Shown here: positions 45,036-54,108 of the stretch, one piece after another | Layout of the letters: every line of letters starts with the position of its first letter | Numbering within the stretch: the first letter of the stretch is position 1 | Assembly (NCBI GenBank): GCA_963828825.1 | Contig: CAWHGF010000008.1 | Span: 62,001-126,000, forward strand | Length of the DNA stretch: 64,000 nucleotides | Reading direction: 5' to 3' | Origin: Bog-473 sp963828825 | GTDB taxonomy: Bacteria > Actinomycetota > Acidimicrobiia > Acidimicrobiales > RAAP-2 | Translations under genes and position numbers: made by a program | The notes under the pieces: generated by a model | The model's database searches: none | The model's input: the letters and a program-made list of their open reading frames with translations, nothing else | What the model was told of the DNA's origin: nothing

Positions 45036-46403
45036 ATGACGTCCCGTGCGGTGGTGTGGTTTCGTCGGGACCTTCGGTTGGCCGACAATCCGGCTTGGGC
45101 CGCAGCCAGCCAGCACGCCGATCGAGTTACTGCTCTCTTCGTGCTCGATCCAAGCCTCCATGCTGCTGCCGGTCCGGCCCGGCAACGCCAACTCCTGGCC
45201 CACCTGCATGGGCTTGACCAGAGGTTGCAATCTTATGGAGGGCGCCTTCTGGTATTCCAGGGCGATCCGGCTGAGGTGGTGCCTCAGGTTGCTCGGGCGT
45301 CTCGCGCTGCCGCCATCTACGCCAATGCCGACGTGACACCGTACGCCCGTCAACGAGACGACGCTGTGCGGAAGCGGCTCGGGGTCGACTTGCAGATGTG
45401 GTGGGGCACGCTAGTGCACCCTCCAGGATCGGTGACCACAGGGAAAGGACAGACATCTCGGGTGTTCACGCCATTCCATGTCAAATGGCGTGAGCGGACT
45501 CCACCAGATTGGCCCGAGGAGCATCAAGTCGAGATCGACGATGCGGCCGGAGATGGGTTGCCTCCACTAGAGCACCCGACCTTTCAGGGTGGTGGCGAGC
45601 AAGCAGCCATGGACCGACTCTTTGATTTCGCTAAGCGAGTTGACGACTACCAAGACAACAGAGACAGGCCGGATTTGGTGGGAACTTCAAACCTCTCGGC
45701 GGACCTCCATTTCGGGACGCTTGCCCCGCGCACGATCGCTTCGATAATCGGTACCTCCACCGAGGGAAGGGCCGCCTTCGTGCGACAACTCGCCTGGCGG
45801 GATTGGTACGCCCACTTGCTTTGGGAAATGCCGAGCTTGGTGGAGGTCTCGCTGCGTCCAGCCACGCGCCGAATGGAATGGAGGAACGATCCTGACGACA
45901 TTGAACACTGGGAGAAGGGCTTAACGGGCTACCCACTTATCGATGCTGGCATGCGTCAGCTGGAGGGCACCGGGTGGATGCACAACCGGATCCGCATGGC
46001 CGTGGCGTCCTTCCTCGTCAAGGACCTACTGGTGGACTGGCGTATTGGAGAACGTTGGTTTCGTCGACATCTCGTGGACGGCGACATTGCTCAGAACGTT
46101 GGGAACTGGCAGTGGGTCGCGGGTACTGGCCCCGATGCGGCTCCTTACTTTCGTGTGTTCAATCCGGTCCTGCAGTCTCGCAAATTCGACCCCCAAGGCA
46201 ATTACATCAAGCGCTTCGTCCCTGAACTCTCGGGTCTTTCGGCTCGCTGGATCCACGCACCCTGGACTGCGCCGCCCGAAGAGTTGGTCCCGTCGGGAGT
46301 AACGCTCGGCGACACATACCCTTTTCCGATGATCGATCATGCCTTCGCCCGCGACCGGGCCCTTGAAGCCTACGCCGCTGCTCGGCAGGCTCCGAGGAAT
46401 TGA
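45036..46403 (+). CDS. phr: Deoxyribodipyrimidine photolyase
   Basis: 455 residues from ATG 45036 (a GTG nine bases upstream is possible). N-terminal antenna domain VVWFRRDLRLADNPAW; C-terminal FAD domain with TSNLSADLHFGTLAPRTI, QLAWRDWYAHLLW, TGWMHNRIRMAVASFLVKDL and NVGNWQWVAGTGPDAAPYFR. CPD-photolyase class I type, repairing UV pyrimidine dimers with blue light. Last gene of the rightward arm from the B12 light sensor, and free of frameshifts. Confidence 0.93.
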   Translation: MTSRAVVWFRRDLRLADNPAWAAASQHADRVTALFVLDPSLHAAAGPARQRQLLAHLHGLDQRLQSYGGRLLVFQGDPAEVVPQVARASRAAAIYANADVTPYARQRDDAVRKRLGVDLQMWWGTLVHPPGSVTTGKGQTSRVFTPFHVKWRERTPPDWPEEHQVEIDDAAGDGLPPLEHPTFQGGGEQAAMDRLFDFAKRVDDYQDNRDRPDLVGTSNLSADLHFGTLAPRTIASIIGTSTEGRAAFVRQLAWRDWYAHLLWEMPSLVEVSLRPATRRMEWRNDPDDIEHWEKGLTGYPLIDAGMRQLEGTGWMHNRIRMAVASFLVKDLLVDWRIGERWFRRHLVDGDIAQNVGNWQWVAGTGPDAAPYFRVFNPVLQSRKFDPQGNYIKRFVPELSGLSARWIHAPWTAPPEELVPSGVTLGDTYPFPMIDHAFARDRALEAYAAARQAPRN

Positions 46404-46660
46404 GGTCGCACAGCTGGGCCGTGTGACGCCACGTCTGGTTCATTCGGCCACCAAGTCTTTGATCTCACACGAAAAGACCTGATGGCGGGACCGATCGCCC
46501 TGGTCATCGGATTCGTTTGTGCGGGACGATAGAGATTGACGGGGCGATTAGGCGAGATCGCCTCAGCTTCGAGCTGTGTCTCCCATGCTCCCCGGGCCGC
46601 GTACCGGTTGGCCAGACTCGGAAAGAGCCGGCCGAGGACGACCAGCGCATACAGAATCAT
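46370..46660 (-). pseudogene. C-terminal remnant of an SDR gene
   Basis: ATG overlaps the VOC stop (ATGA), but the sequence RLFPSLANRYAARGAWETQL followed by NRPVNLYRP resembles the tail of actinobacterial SDRs (xRYAARGAWxxQ...PDRPxNLWxP). No Rossmann part remains. It overlaps the 3' end of the photolyase gene by 34 bases. Confidence 0.4.
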
Positions 46661-47028
46661 TTCGCGGGTCTCGGTCGGATGATGCAGAATTCGTTGCCCT
46701 CGGGATCCCTCAGGACCTTCCAATCGTCACCCCGATAGACGTCGTCCGCTGACGTGGCGCCCAAGGAGATGGCGCGGGCGACGGACTCTTCGTAGTTCTC
46801 CACGTGCAAATCCAAGTGCATCCTGTTCTTCGATGTCTTGGGTTCGGCGACTTTCAAGAAGAGGAGCGGGATCGGCCCCGCCCGGAGATGAACATCTCCA
46901 TCTTGATCGATCCGCGTGACTCCACCACCGAGCAGCCGGCTCCACCAACCCGCCAGGACTTCCGGGCTGGCGGCATCAAGGCAGATCCAGCCGATGGTTG
47001 GAGTTGCGTTCCGTTCACTGTTGGTCAT
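46657..47028 (-). CDS. VOC (glyoxalase-like) family protein
   Basis: 123 residues from ATG. Single VOC fold: IGWICLDAASPEVLAGWWSR, KNRMHLDLHVENYEESVARA, and VLRDPEGNEFCII. The metal position pattern (His and Glu-like) is partly kept. Not evidently in an operon with the UDG gene. Function unknown. Confidence 0.8.
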   Translation of the reverse strand: MTNSERNATPTIGWICLDAASPEVLAGWWSRLLGGGVTRIDQDGDVHLRAGPIPLLFLKVAEPKTSKNRMHLDLHVENYEESVARAISLGATSADDVYRGDDWKVLRDPEGNEFCIIRPRPAK

Positions 47029-47129
47029 GACTCACCTTGCTCGTCAGTTGATTGCCAATCGCAGCTCGTCCCGTGCCTGACCCCAGGTCCGGTCCATCGA
47101 AATCAACACAGTTCTTTGCCGGCGGAAGC

Positions 47130-47738
47130 TCACGGAGCGATGGAGGCAACGGCAGAGCGAAGGTCCCCGACGAAGTGGTCAAATGCAGCACTTCGCTCCT
47201 CCGCATCACGGATCCGGACGATCGATGCGGGATGTACGGTCGCGACGATCCGCTGTCCGTCGGGTCCACTCTGCACTGCCCGCGCGCGCTGAGGTCCGAG
47301 GAGAGATCGCGCCGCCGTCGCCCCGAGACACAGCAGTATCTTCGGCCGGACGGTCGCGATCTCCGCCAAAAGCCATGGACGGCAGGCAGCCACCTCGTGA
47401 GCCGATGGGTTCTTGTGCAAACGCAACTTTCCTCTGGGCTCCCATTTGAAGTGCTTGACCGCGTTGGTCACGTAGATCGTTCGACGGTCGACTCCGATGG
47501 TCTCCAGCGCCTCATTGAGCAGCTTCCCCGCGGGACCGACAAACGGATGGCCCGTTCGATCTTCCACGTCGCCTGGTTGCTCTCCCACGAGCATGAGGTG
47601 AGGCGTGTGGGCCTTCCCCTCCCCGAACACCATTTGCGTGGCACGCGCATGGAGATCGCAGCCCTCGCAGTGCTCGGCGGCGGCCCGTAAACCGGCGAGA
47701 GTGTGCTTTCCGGTAGGCACGTACTCTTCTGCGCTCAC
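47130..47738 (-). CDS. udgX: UdgX-family uracil-DNA glycosylase
   Basis: 202 residues from ATG. Motif 1 is GEQPGDVEDRTGHPFVGPAG; iron-sulfur ligands start with CEGCDLHARAT and later ACRPWL. The diagnostic loop reads GKLRLHKNPSAHE, matching the UdgX RIH loop whose His bonds covalently to the abasic sugar. It excises uracil and can form a stable covalent complex with the DNA. Its start overlaps the stop of the DUF72 gene, so they are co-translated. Confidence 0.88.
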   Translation of the reverse strand: MSAEEYVPTGKHTLAGLRAAAEHCEGCDLHARATQMVFGEGKAHTPHLMLVGEQPGDVEDRTGHPFVGPAGKLLNEALETIGVDRRTIYVTNAVKHFKWEPRGKLRLHKNPSAHEVAACRPWLLAEIATVRPKILLCLGATAARSLLGPQRARAVQSGPDGQRIVATVHPASIVRIRDAEERSAAFDHFVGDLRSAVASIAP

Positions 47739-48526
47739 GGCTCGGCGCGTTCCATCGTCAATGATGATTCTCGACTGGTCGGCACTCGCGTCGGATGTAG
47801 CCCTGCGTGTTCGACGGCGAGGGCGAAGCGGTGGGCGTCCCGCACGGCGCAGCCGCCGTGGTCGTTGTTGAAATAGGCGTACACGTCTTCGCTCTGATCC
47901 CAGAGGTCAGCGAGACGACCGGCCCAATTCGTGAGGGCCGTCCGGCCGTAGCAAGGAGCCGGATGCGCTCGGCCCTCGTGAAGCCGCACATATCCCCACT
48001 CTGCGGTACGCCAGAGCGGGGACTTCCGTTGCGGCGTGTCGCTCAGGCAGAACGCGGCGCTGTACTGCCGCAAGATGTCGGCGACCTCGTCGGTGTACCA
48101 CGACTCGTGGCGTGGCTCGAACGCCACTCTGACACTCGACGGGAAGGCTCTGAGAGTGGACGCCAGGCGGCCTGGATCGGCGCGGAAGTTCGCCGGAAGC
48201 TGCAACAGGATCGGGCCCACCTTGTGTCCCAGTCCGCTCGAGCGCTCGAGCAGCCGGCGGACGGGCTCCATCGGCTTGCTCAGTCGGATCACATGGGTCA
48301 GGTAGCGGCTCGCCTTGAGGCTGAATACAAAATCTTCGGGGGTCGCGGCAGCCCAGCGCTCGAAGGTCGCCTTCTCCGGCAGACGGTAGAAGACATTGTT
48401 GACCTCTACCGACTGGAAGCGGTTCGAATAGTGGGTCAGCCACTCCTTTTGCGCCAAGCCACGGGGATACAAGCGACCACGCCAATCCGCATACTGCCAA
48501 CCTGAGGTCCCAATGATGACGCTCAC
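47735..48526 (-). CDS. DUF72 family protein
   Basis: 263 residues from ATG. Typical DUF72: IGTSGWQYADWRGRLYP, FQSVEVNNVFYRLPEK, KASRYLTHV, GPILLQLPANF, AFEPRHESW and VYAYFNNDHGG. TIM-barrel protein, function uncertain, sometimes near nucleic-acid repair genes as here. Operon with udgX. Confidence 0.9.
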   Translation of the reverse strand: MSVIIGTSGWQYADWRGRLYPRGLAQKEWLTHYSNRFQSVEVNNVFYRLPEKATFERWAAATPEDFVFSLKASRYLTHVIRLSKPMEPVRRLLERSSGLGHKVGPILLQLPANFRADPGRLASTLRAFPSSVRVAFEPRHESWYTDEVADILRQYSAAFCLSDTPQRKSPLWRTAEWGYVRLHEGRAHPAPCYGRTALTNWAGRLADLWDQSEDVYAYFNNDHGGCAVRDAHRFALAVEHAGLHPTRVPTSRESSLTMERAEP

Positions 48527-48712
48527 GGGGAGCAGCTACCCCGGGGCAGGCAGGTGAAACCCGCCAGTTTGCCCGCCACGACGTTCCCCCCGACGGGCGT
48601 CGAAGGAACAGGGCGAGACCACGGCGCTCGCTGTCCGCTCACCCGTTTGAGGCCCAGAACCCAGGGTAGGTAGCAATTCCGAGGCAGGACACAGATCGGT
48701 GGATGGAAGGCA

Positions 48713-48952
48713 ATGACTGAAGCGCAAGACGAGACGCTCTCGGCCGGTGAGACCGGCGAGGCGACAGATGCCTCCGCCGCACGGGCAGAAATCATTATCG
48801 GTGAGATCCCCGCCGCGGATGACCCGACCACCATGTTGTGGACCGCCTCCTGCACCGAAGAGGACCACGATCTGCTGGGGCACTTCGACACCCGCCCCGA
48901 GGCAGAGCATGCCGGCGCCCGCCATCTGGAGTCCCACCACCGCACACCCTGA
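48713..48952 (+). CDS. Small acidic hypothetical protein
   Basis: 79 residues from ATG with GGAAGG upstream. Strongly acidic N-terminal half (TEAQDETLSAGETGEATD), then DDPTTMLWTASCTEEDHDLL and a His-rich tail. No family recognised. Confidence 0.55.
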   Translation: MTEAQDETLSAGETGEATDASAARAEIIIGEIPAADDPTTMLWTASCTEEDHDLLGHFDTRPEAEHAGARHLESHHRTP

Positions 48953-48978
48953 GCAGCTGTCGAGATGCCTTTCGCTCT

Positions 48979-49205
48979 TCACGCGGCGGATGCCGTTGAC
49001 GTGAGGTAATCCGCGGCCCGCGCGGCGAGAGCCATGATGGTCAGTGCGGGATTCGCGCTGCCCTGCGTGAGACCCACACCGCCGTCGACGATGAAGAGGT
49101 TCGGCCAGGCGAAGGAGCGGAGATTCGCGTCAACCACGCCGTCCTGCTCGGCCGCTGCCATACGGCAGCCGCCGATGAGATGCGCGAGGGATATCGGCGC
49201 ATTGC
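48979..49205 (-). pseudogene. C-terminal fragment of a GMC-type oxidoreductase
   Basis: Reads SLAHLIGGCRMAAAEQDGVV, NLFIVDGGV and GSANPALTIMALAARAADYL, the last 70 residues of a choline-dehydrogenase-like flavoprotein, where the first His and Asn are catalytic. Nothing of the FAD domain is upstream. A deletion remnant next to the F420 gene. Confidence 0.75.
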
Positions 49206-49493
49206 GCCCCGAACCTACACGCCCATGTGGGCATGAGCGTGCCCCACATGGGCCATATCGAGTATTTCCACGATCAACACCGCATCGAGAAGCTGCTCTT
49301 CGATGGTGCGCTCGATCCCCAAAGCGGGCGCCTTCGGCCGCACCTCGATGTACCGGGTCACGATATGACCCTCAAGGAGTCGACGACGGCAGCGTACCGG
49401 CGTTGAGCGGGTGGGCTCCACGTCCGCTCTCTCAGAACAGTTTGCAGATGCCGAACTCGGGGAAGGCAACGAAAGAGACCGCGGGAGGTTGTC

Positions 49494-50447
49494 ATGGCCG
49501 AAATTGGCGCATTTCTGTCGAGTGAGGAACACGGCCCGGCCGCGCTGGTGGCTCAAGCGAAGCTGGCTGAGGAAGCGGGGATGCATTCCACCTTCATCTC
49601 GGATCACTTCCACCCTTGGATCGATCGTCAGGGTGAGAGCCCGTTCGTGTGGAGCGTCATCGGCGCCATCAGTGCCACGACGTCCCACAAGGTCACGACG
49701 GGTGTCACCTGCCCCACGGTCAGGGTCCACCCGGCGATCTTGGCCCAGGCCGCAGCAACCTCGCAGCTGCTCCTCGACGGAAGGTTCGTCTTCGGGGTCG
49801 GTTCGGGCGAGGCGCTCAACGAGCACATCTTGGGCCATCGCTGGCCTCCGGTCGAGACGAGGCTCGAGATGCTCGAAGAGGCCGTCGAGGTCATCCGCAA
49901 GCTCTGGGAGGGTGGTCTGGTCACCCACCACGGCCGGTACTACACCGTGGAGAATGCCCGCATCTACTCTGTGCCCGACTCGCCGCCGCCCATCTACGTA
50001 TCGGCGTTTGGTCCCGATGCTGCCGACGTGGCCGCCCGCATCGGCGACGGTTTCGTGACGGTCCAGCCAGATGGCGAACTTCTCGATCGATACCGCGCCA
50101 ACGGAGGCAAGGGTCAGGGCGTCGCTGCCCTGAAGGTCTGCTGGGGCCAGGACGAGCAGGTGGCTCGCAAGCTGGCCCATGAGCTGTGGCCGACTGAGAG
50201 TGTCGAGGGCCAGCTCGCCCAAGAGTTGGCCTTGCCCTCTCATTTCGAGGCGGCTGCGGCCAACGTCACCGAGGACATGGTGGCAGAGCAGATCGCCTGT
50301 GGTCCGGACCCCGAGAGGCATGTGGAGACGATCAGCAAATACCTCGACGCGGGATTCGACGAGGTGTACATCAACCAGATCGGCCCCGACCAAGAAGGCT
50401 TCTTCCGCTTCTACGAACGAGAACTCCGACCTCGGTTAGGATCTTAA
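49494..50447 (+). CDS. F420-dependent LLM-class oxidoreductase (TIGR03557-like)
   Basis: 317 residues from ATG. N-terminus IGAFLSSEEHGPAALVAQA, STFISDHFHPW, RLEMLEEAVEVIRKLW, ENARIYSVPDSPPPIYVSAF, and DEVYINQIGPDQEGFFRFY. Close to the F420-dependent glucose-6-phosphate dehydrogenase family, but the substrate differs among members. It should reduce or oxidise an organic substrate with F420. Confidence 0.88.
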   Translation: MAEIGAFLSSEEHGPAALVAQAKLAEEAGMHSTFISDHFHPWIDRQGESPFVWSVIGAISATTSHKVTTGVTCPTVRVHPAILAQAAATSQLLLDGRFVFGVGSGEALNEHILGHRWPPVETRLEMLEEAVEVIRKLWEGGLVTHHGRYYTVENARIYSVPDSPPPIYVSAFGPDAADVAARIGDGFVTVQPDGELLDRYRANGGKGQGVAALKVCWGQDEQVARKLAHELWPTESVEGQLAQELALPSHFEAAAANVTEDMVAEQIACGPDPERHVETISKYLDAGFDEVYINQIGPDQEGFFRFYERELRPRLGS

Positions 50448-50548
50448 ATGACCTTCGCCCGGGAAAGATCGAGAATCGAGACGGCGTTCGCCACGTCCGT
50501 CAGCTCCCATCGGAGGGAGCATGGGCACCTTGCACTTGCCCTGGATAG

Positions 50549-50695
50549 CTAACCCCCAGCCCCCTCGTCGTTGCCCTTTTTCGACTCTTCGACCTCCTCA
50601 GGGGTCGCAGCTTCGCGATACACCGGTGGATCAGTCGGGGCATTGTCCTCGGCTGGGGATTTGTTTGCCTTGGGGGCCCTTCCGTCGGTTGTCAT
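50549..50695 (-). CDS. Small hydrophilic peptide
   Basis: 48 residues from ATG: MTTDGRAPKANKSPAEDNA, then VYREAATPEEVEESKKGND. It is too short for most gene callers but has a clean start and stop and codons rich in C/G at third positions. No family recognised. Possibly an intrinsically disordered actinobacterial protein. Confidence 0.45.
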   Translation of the reverse strand: MTTDGRAPKANKSPAEDNAPTDPPVYREAATPEEVEESKKGNDEGAGG

Positions 50696-50948
50696 GACTT
50701 GGTTTCTACCCTCGTGCAGCACGAAGCATTCTCACCACATCGCGTTGTCGCCTCCGTCCGATCGCCTGGGCCTCGACCCGACGGGCAGGTAGGTCCGCTC
50801 GACCCGCAGTAGACACAGCTGCCCCGGCAATCGTATTGCTCGACGAACAACGCGGAATTGCGGACTAAGCGGTTCTCTCGGCTAGGGAAAATCTGGTCCG
50901 GCGATGTCCGAGCAGGGCTATGACAGCTTGGTTTGGTCACTTCGGCGG

Positions 50949-51827
50949 CTACACGGGCCGGCGGCGGAGCGCCCGCCTCTCGCTCCGACGCAGCTTGAGC
51001 TTGTCCCCCACGACACGGTTCTCGTAGACCGGCTGAGGGATGGACGCCGGACCCCGCGTCGGGACACCGCTGACGAGCTCGAATTGGCTTCCGTGCCAAG
51101 GGCACGTCACGCAGGCCTCTTCGAGGGTTCCTTCGGACAGTGGTCCGCCCCTGTGGCTGCAGCGGTCAGCCAAAGCGAACCGACCTTCCTCGTTGGTTGC
51201 CACCATCACCCGAACCCCGTCGACGGTGCGGGCGACGAGCTCTTCCGTCGGCACGTTGCCTCGCACGGCAGTCCATTCGTCGGGCCCGACCTCGAAGGCA
51301 TTGGTGTCGACTCCGACCCCGAGGGAGTAGGCCAGGTGCCCGCCGAGGAACCCACCTGCAGTGGCGAAGGTAGCGCCAAGCGTCGACCAGAACAGGCCAC
51401 TGCCGTGGCCTCCTCTGCGCCGAAACCACGAGACCGAAAAGCAAGCCAGTGCAGCGGAGTTGGCCGTCGCATGCACTACCCCGACCCGGGCTTCGGCCTC
51501 GTCGGTGTCGACCCAGTCGGACACGCCGCTCGCGACCGCCGGAAGGGCACTCAGCACGCCCAGACCAACCAAGCTCCGCGCAGCTCTCGTCTTGCCCAGA
51601 CCTATGAGGTCCAACACCCAGCCGCTAGTCCACAGGCCGATCGGGAGCTGGACGAGGACTGGGTGCAACGGATGTCCAAGATCGGTGCCGCTGAGGAGTC
51701 GGCGGAACGGCGCGGGCTTGACGAGCTGTTGCGCCACTGTCCGAACCCGGCTGATCACGTCGTCGAGTTGTTCGGCGCCCTCTGCCGCGTCGATGAGTCT
51801 GGTTCGCATCGCACTGAGTCGGTTCAC
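50949..51827 (-). CDS. DUF2231 membrane domain fused to a Rieske [2Fe-2S] domain
   Basis: 292 residues from ATG. Residues 50-180 form the DUF2231 four-helix membrane domain (HPLHPVLVQLPIGLWTSGW). Residues 185-275 are a Rieske cluster domain with CSHRGGPLSEG and CPWHGSQF ligating [2Fe-2S], linked to VPTEELVARTVDGV. It probably transfers electrons at the inner face of the membrane; partner unknown. Confidence 0.88.
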   Translation of the reverse strand: MNRLSAMRTRLIDAAEGAEQLDDVISRVRTVAQQLVKPAPFRRLLSGTDLGHPLHPVLVQLPIGLWTSGWVLDLIGLGKTRAARSLVGLGVLSALPAVASGVSDWVDTDEAEARVGVVHATANSAALACFSVSWFRRRGGHGSGLFWSTLGATFATAGGFLGGHLAYSLGVGVDTNAFEVGPDEWTAVRGNVPTEELVARTVDGVRVMVATNEEGRFALADRCSHRGGPLSEGTLEEACVTCPWHGSQFELVSGVPTRGPASIPQPVYENRVVGDKLKLRRSERRALRRRPV

Positions 51828-51896
51828 GGTGGCGCTACCTCTTTCGATCGTCAGAGAATCAGGGGGGAGACTCCATAGCGTTGTTTCCTTCGTCCC

Positions 51897-52913
51897 TCAG
51901 GAGCGACGGGCGGCCTGGGCCTTCTCGACAGCTTGGCGGTCGCCTTCGTCGAGCTTCCGGGTGTCGCGCGGTTCGGCAAAAGGACGGACGTCTTCGGGCA
52001 AGCCGTCGGCAATCGCTCGGGCGTGTTCGAACTCCGCGTTTACCTCGGCACCAAGCAGCAGAGCCACATTGGTCAACCACAACCAGACCAAGAAGATCAC
52101 GACCCCGGCCAAGGATCCGTACGTTTTCTCGTAAGTGGAAAAGTTCGTCACGTACAGGGCGAAAAGGGCCGAGACTGCCAGCCAGAGAAGGGTAGCGATG
52201 ATCCCTCCGGGGCTGATCCATCGGATGCCCCCCTGCTTGGCATTGGGGCTCGCCCAAAACAAGACGGCGAGCAGGACGGAGACGAGGATGAGGAGCACGG
52301 GCCACTTGGCGACGTCCCAGACCACGACCGCCACCCGGCCGGCGCCGACGGCGTTGCCAACCTGGTTCGCGACCGGCCCGCTCACCACGACGATGGCGGC
52401 GCTCACGACCAGCACGACGACCGCCACGACAGTCACGCCGAGACGGAGTGGAACTGTCTTCCAGATCGGCCGGCCCTCGCCGATCCCGTAGATGATGTTC
52501 GACGCCTGCCGAAAGGCGTTGACGTAGCTCGAGGTCGACCACAGCGCGATCACGAGTCCGACGATGGCGGTGATGCCAGCTCCGCCCCTGTGGTGCTGCG
52601 CCTGGCTGATCAGCGAGTGAACGAAGGCCGCGCTCGACCCTGGCACGAGCGACTCGACCTGGGAGGTAACTCGACTGGCCACGTTGTGGCCGACCAATCC
52701 GACGACGGAGATCAAGACGATCAGTCCGGGCACCACGGACAACACGGCGTAGTAGGTCAATGCTGCGGCGAGGGTCGTCAGATTGTCGTTTCTGAACTCC
52801 TTGGCGGCGCGCCGGACCACCGCCTTCTTCGAAGGGCCGGACAGCTCGCTCGGGCTGTCGACCGCCCCGGATTCATCGGGGTGTGTCGCAGTCGTGGCGC
52901 CCTCAGTCGGCAT
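51897..52913 (-). CDS. YihY/BrkB-family inner membrane protein
   Basis: 338 residues from ATG 52913. Six membrane helices; conserved LAAALTYYAVLSVVPGLIVL near the N-terminus and SPNAKQGGIRWISPGG and LWLTNVALLLGAEVNAEFEH near the C-terminus. Formerly called ribonuclease BN; no nuclease activity is expected. Last gene of a four-gene envelope operon and overlaps DUF4235. Confidence 0.9.
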   Translation of the reverse strand: MPTEGATTATHPDESGAVDSPSELSGPSKKAVVRRAAKEFRNDNLTTLAAALTYYAVLSVVPGLIVLISVVGLVGHNVASRVTSQVESLVPGSSAAFVHSLISQAQHHRGGAGITAIVGLVIALWSTSSYVNAFRQASNIIYGIGEGRPIWKTVPLRLGVTVVAVVVLVVSAAIVVVSGPVANQVGNAVGAGRVAVVVWDVAKWPVLLILVSVLLAVLFWASPNAKQGGIRWISPGGIIATLLWLAVSALFALYVTNFSTYEKTYGSLAGVVIFLVWLWLTNVALLLGAEVNAEFEHARAIADGLPEDVRPFAEPRDTRKLDEGDRQAVEKAQAARRS

Positions 52914-53181
52914 CAGATTCCTTGCCCGGCCATGTGCCCGTCGCCTTCTCGAAGCTGGCAGCGCCTCCACGGTCGACGAAGGCCTTGACCGCCCCGAAGA
53001 CCGCTCCTTCGAGTCCAGCGGCCAACACGATTTCGATCCATCCACGGCTGCGATCGGTCGCCCTTGGTGCCTCTTCCTCCCCGCTCAGCAGCTTCCAGAC
53101 CCGCTTGAAGAGCGCCCCGGCCAGAGCGCCACCGATCATGCCAGCGAGCATGCCCCAGGGCTTGTAAAAGAGCTTGATCAT
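52903..53181 (-). CDS. DUF4235 family membrane protein
   Basis: 92 residues from ATG 53181. KLFYKPWGMLAGMIGGALAG, FKRVWKLLSGEEEAP, EIVLAAGLEGAVFGAVKAFV and TGTWPG are the family hallmarks. Two hydrophobic segments. Part of the YihY operon. Confidence 0.88.
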   Translation of the reverse strand: MIKLFYKPWGMLAGMIGGALAGALFKRVWKLLSGEEEAPRATDRSRGWIEIVLAAGLEGAVFGAVKAFVDRGGAASFEKATGTWPGKESDAD

Positions 53182-53534
53182 CGGCGGCGCCTCCACAGAC
53201 GCCACACGAGCACGAGCCCCACCACGAGAACTGCCGCCCCGATCAGGTGCGGTTCTCGGCCGTCGCTGAACTGGCGGCCGCGTCTGAGTCCCGATTTGGC
53301 CACATCTTGGGTCTTCGCCGCCGTGTCCTTGGTCACTTCGCCAGCCTGGTCGACGACCTCCTTGGCACTGTCGCTCACGCTCTGGGTGACGGCCGCGACC
53401 CGCTTAGTGGGATTCAGGCGGTCCGAAAGCTCGGTGACGGTCTCGACCAACTCGGTCCGCGTCGCCTCGATGTCGGATCTGACTGCCTCCACGGAATCAG
53501 GCTCAACGGAATCAAGATCTTGGCTGTCGCTCAT
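53178..53534 (-). CDS. DUF3618 family protein
   Basis: 118 residues from ATG 53534. IEATRTELVETVTELSDRLN is the DUF3618 motif; a coiled coil rich in Val, Thr and Asp precedes a single C-terminal membrane helix (HLIGAAVLVVGLVLVWRL). Overlaps its neighbours by four bases each way. Confidence 0.87.
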   Translation of the reverse strand: MSDSQDLDSVEPDSVEAVRSDIEATRTELVETVTELSDRLNPTKRVAAVTQSVSDSAKEVVDQAGEVTKDTAAKTQDVAKSGLRRGRQFSDGREPHLIGAAVLVVGLVLVWRLWRRRR

Positions 53535-53947
53535 GGGTGGAGACCTCGCTTGAGTTCTTCGACGTCCTCTTTGGTGCTTTGCACAGCTTCGGTCGGTAAC
53601 GGCGGTCCCGCCCTCCCGAGCTCCTTCTTTCCCATCAGGGCGGCGCCGCCCGCCAGGACAAACAACGCGCCAGCCACGATGAGAGCGGCGGCCCATGAGG
53701 CGACCGCGATCGAGAGACCGATCACCGCCGCGGCGACCAAGACCCCGAACCCGTAGACAACGAAGATTCCCGCCCCGCCGAAGAAGCCAGCGCCCAGGCC
53801 TGCCGCCTTCGCCTTTTGGGTCATCTCGGCGCGAGCCAGACGGATCTCGTCTCGGACGAGGCGGACCGTGTCGTCCGAGAGACGGGCCACCAACTCGCCG
53901 ATTGGCGCATCCGCTGGCGCCGATTTCTCTTTTTCGTCAACGGCCAT
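53531..53947 (-). CDS. Phage-holin-family (DUF1469-like) membrane protein
   Basis: 138 residues from ATG 53947 with AAAGGAG upstream. N-terminal amphipathic helix IGELVARLSDDTVRLVRDE, LARAEMTQKAKAAGLG, and two transmembrane segments. Not a phage gene here; this is the usual first gene of the actinobacterial holin-like/DUF3618/DUF4235/YihY operon, thought to affect envelope homeostasis. Confidence 0.87.
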   Translation of the reverse strand: MAVDEKEKSAPADAPIGELVARLSDDTVRLVRDEIRLARAEMTQKAKAAGLGAGFFGGAGIFVVYGFGVLVAAAVIGLSIAVASWAAALIVAGALFVLAGGAALMGKKELGRAGPPLPTEAVQSTKEDVEELKRGLHP

Positions 53948-54108
53948 CAACTGCTCCTTTCCGATGGGCGTCCTCGCTGCTCTCTGTCGCTTGCGATACC
54001 CATGTTCAGAAACTGCAACCGGAGAGATCAGCGGATCACCCTTTCGGTCCAGACCGACCGAGGGTCCCATCCAGGTCATTGGACGCCTTGAGGCGGCTTG
54101 TCCTTCGT

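Noticed and set aside
49215..50393. Minus-strand frame of 392 codons
   Set aside because: Antisense of the F420-dependent oxidoreductase, with no family match.
51897..52913. Ribonuclease BN
   Set aside because: The YihY family was mis-named; the protein is polytopic and has no nuclease motif.
53531..53947. Prophage holin
   Set aside because: No lysis or structural phage genes nearby; the gene belongs to a common chromosomal envelope operon.
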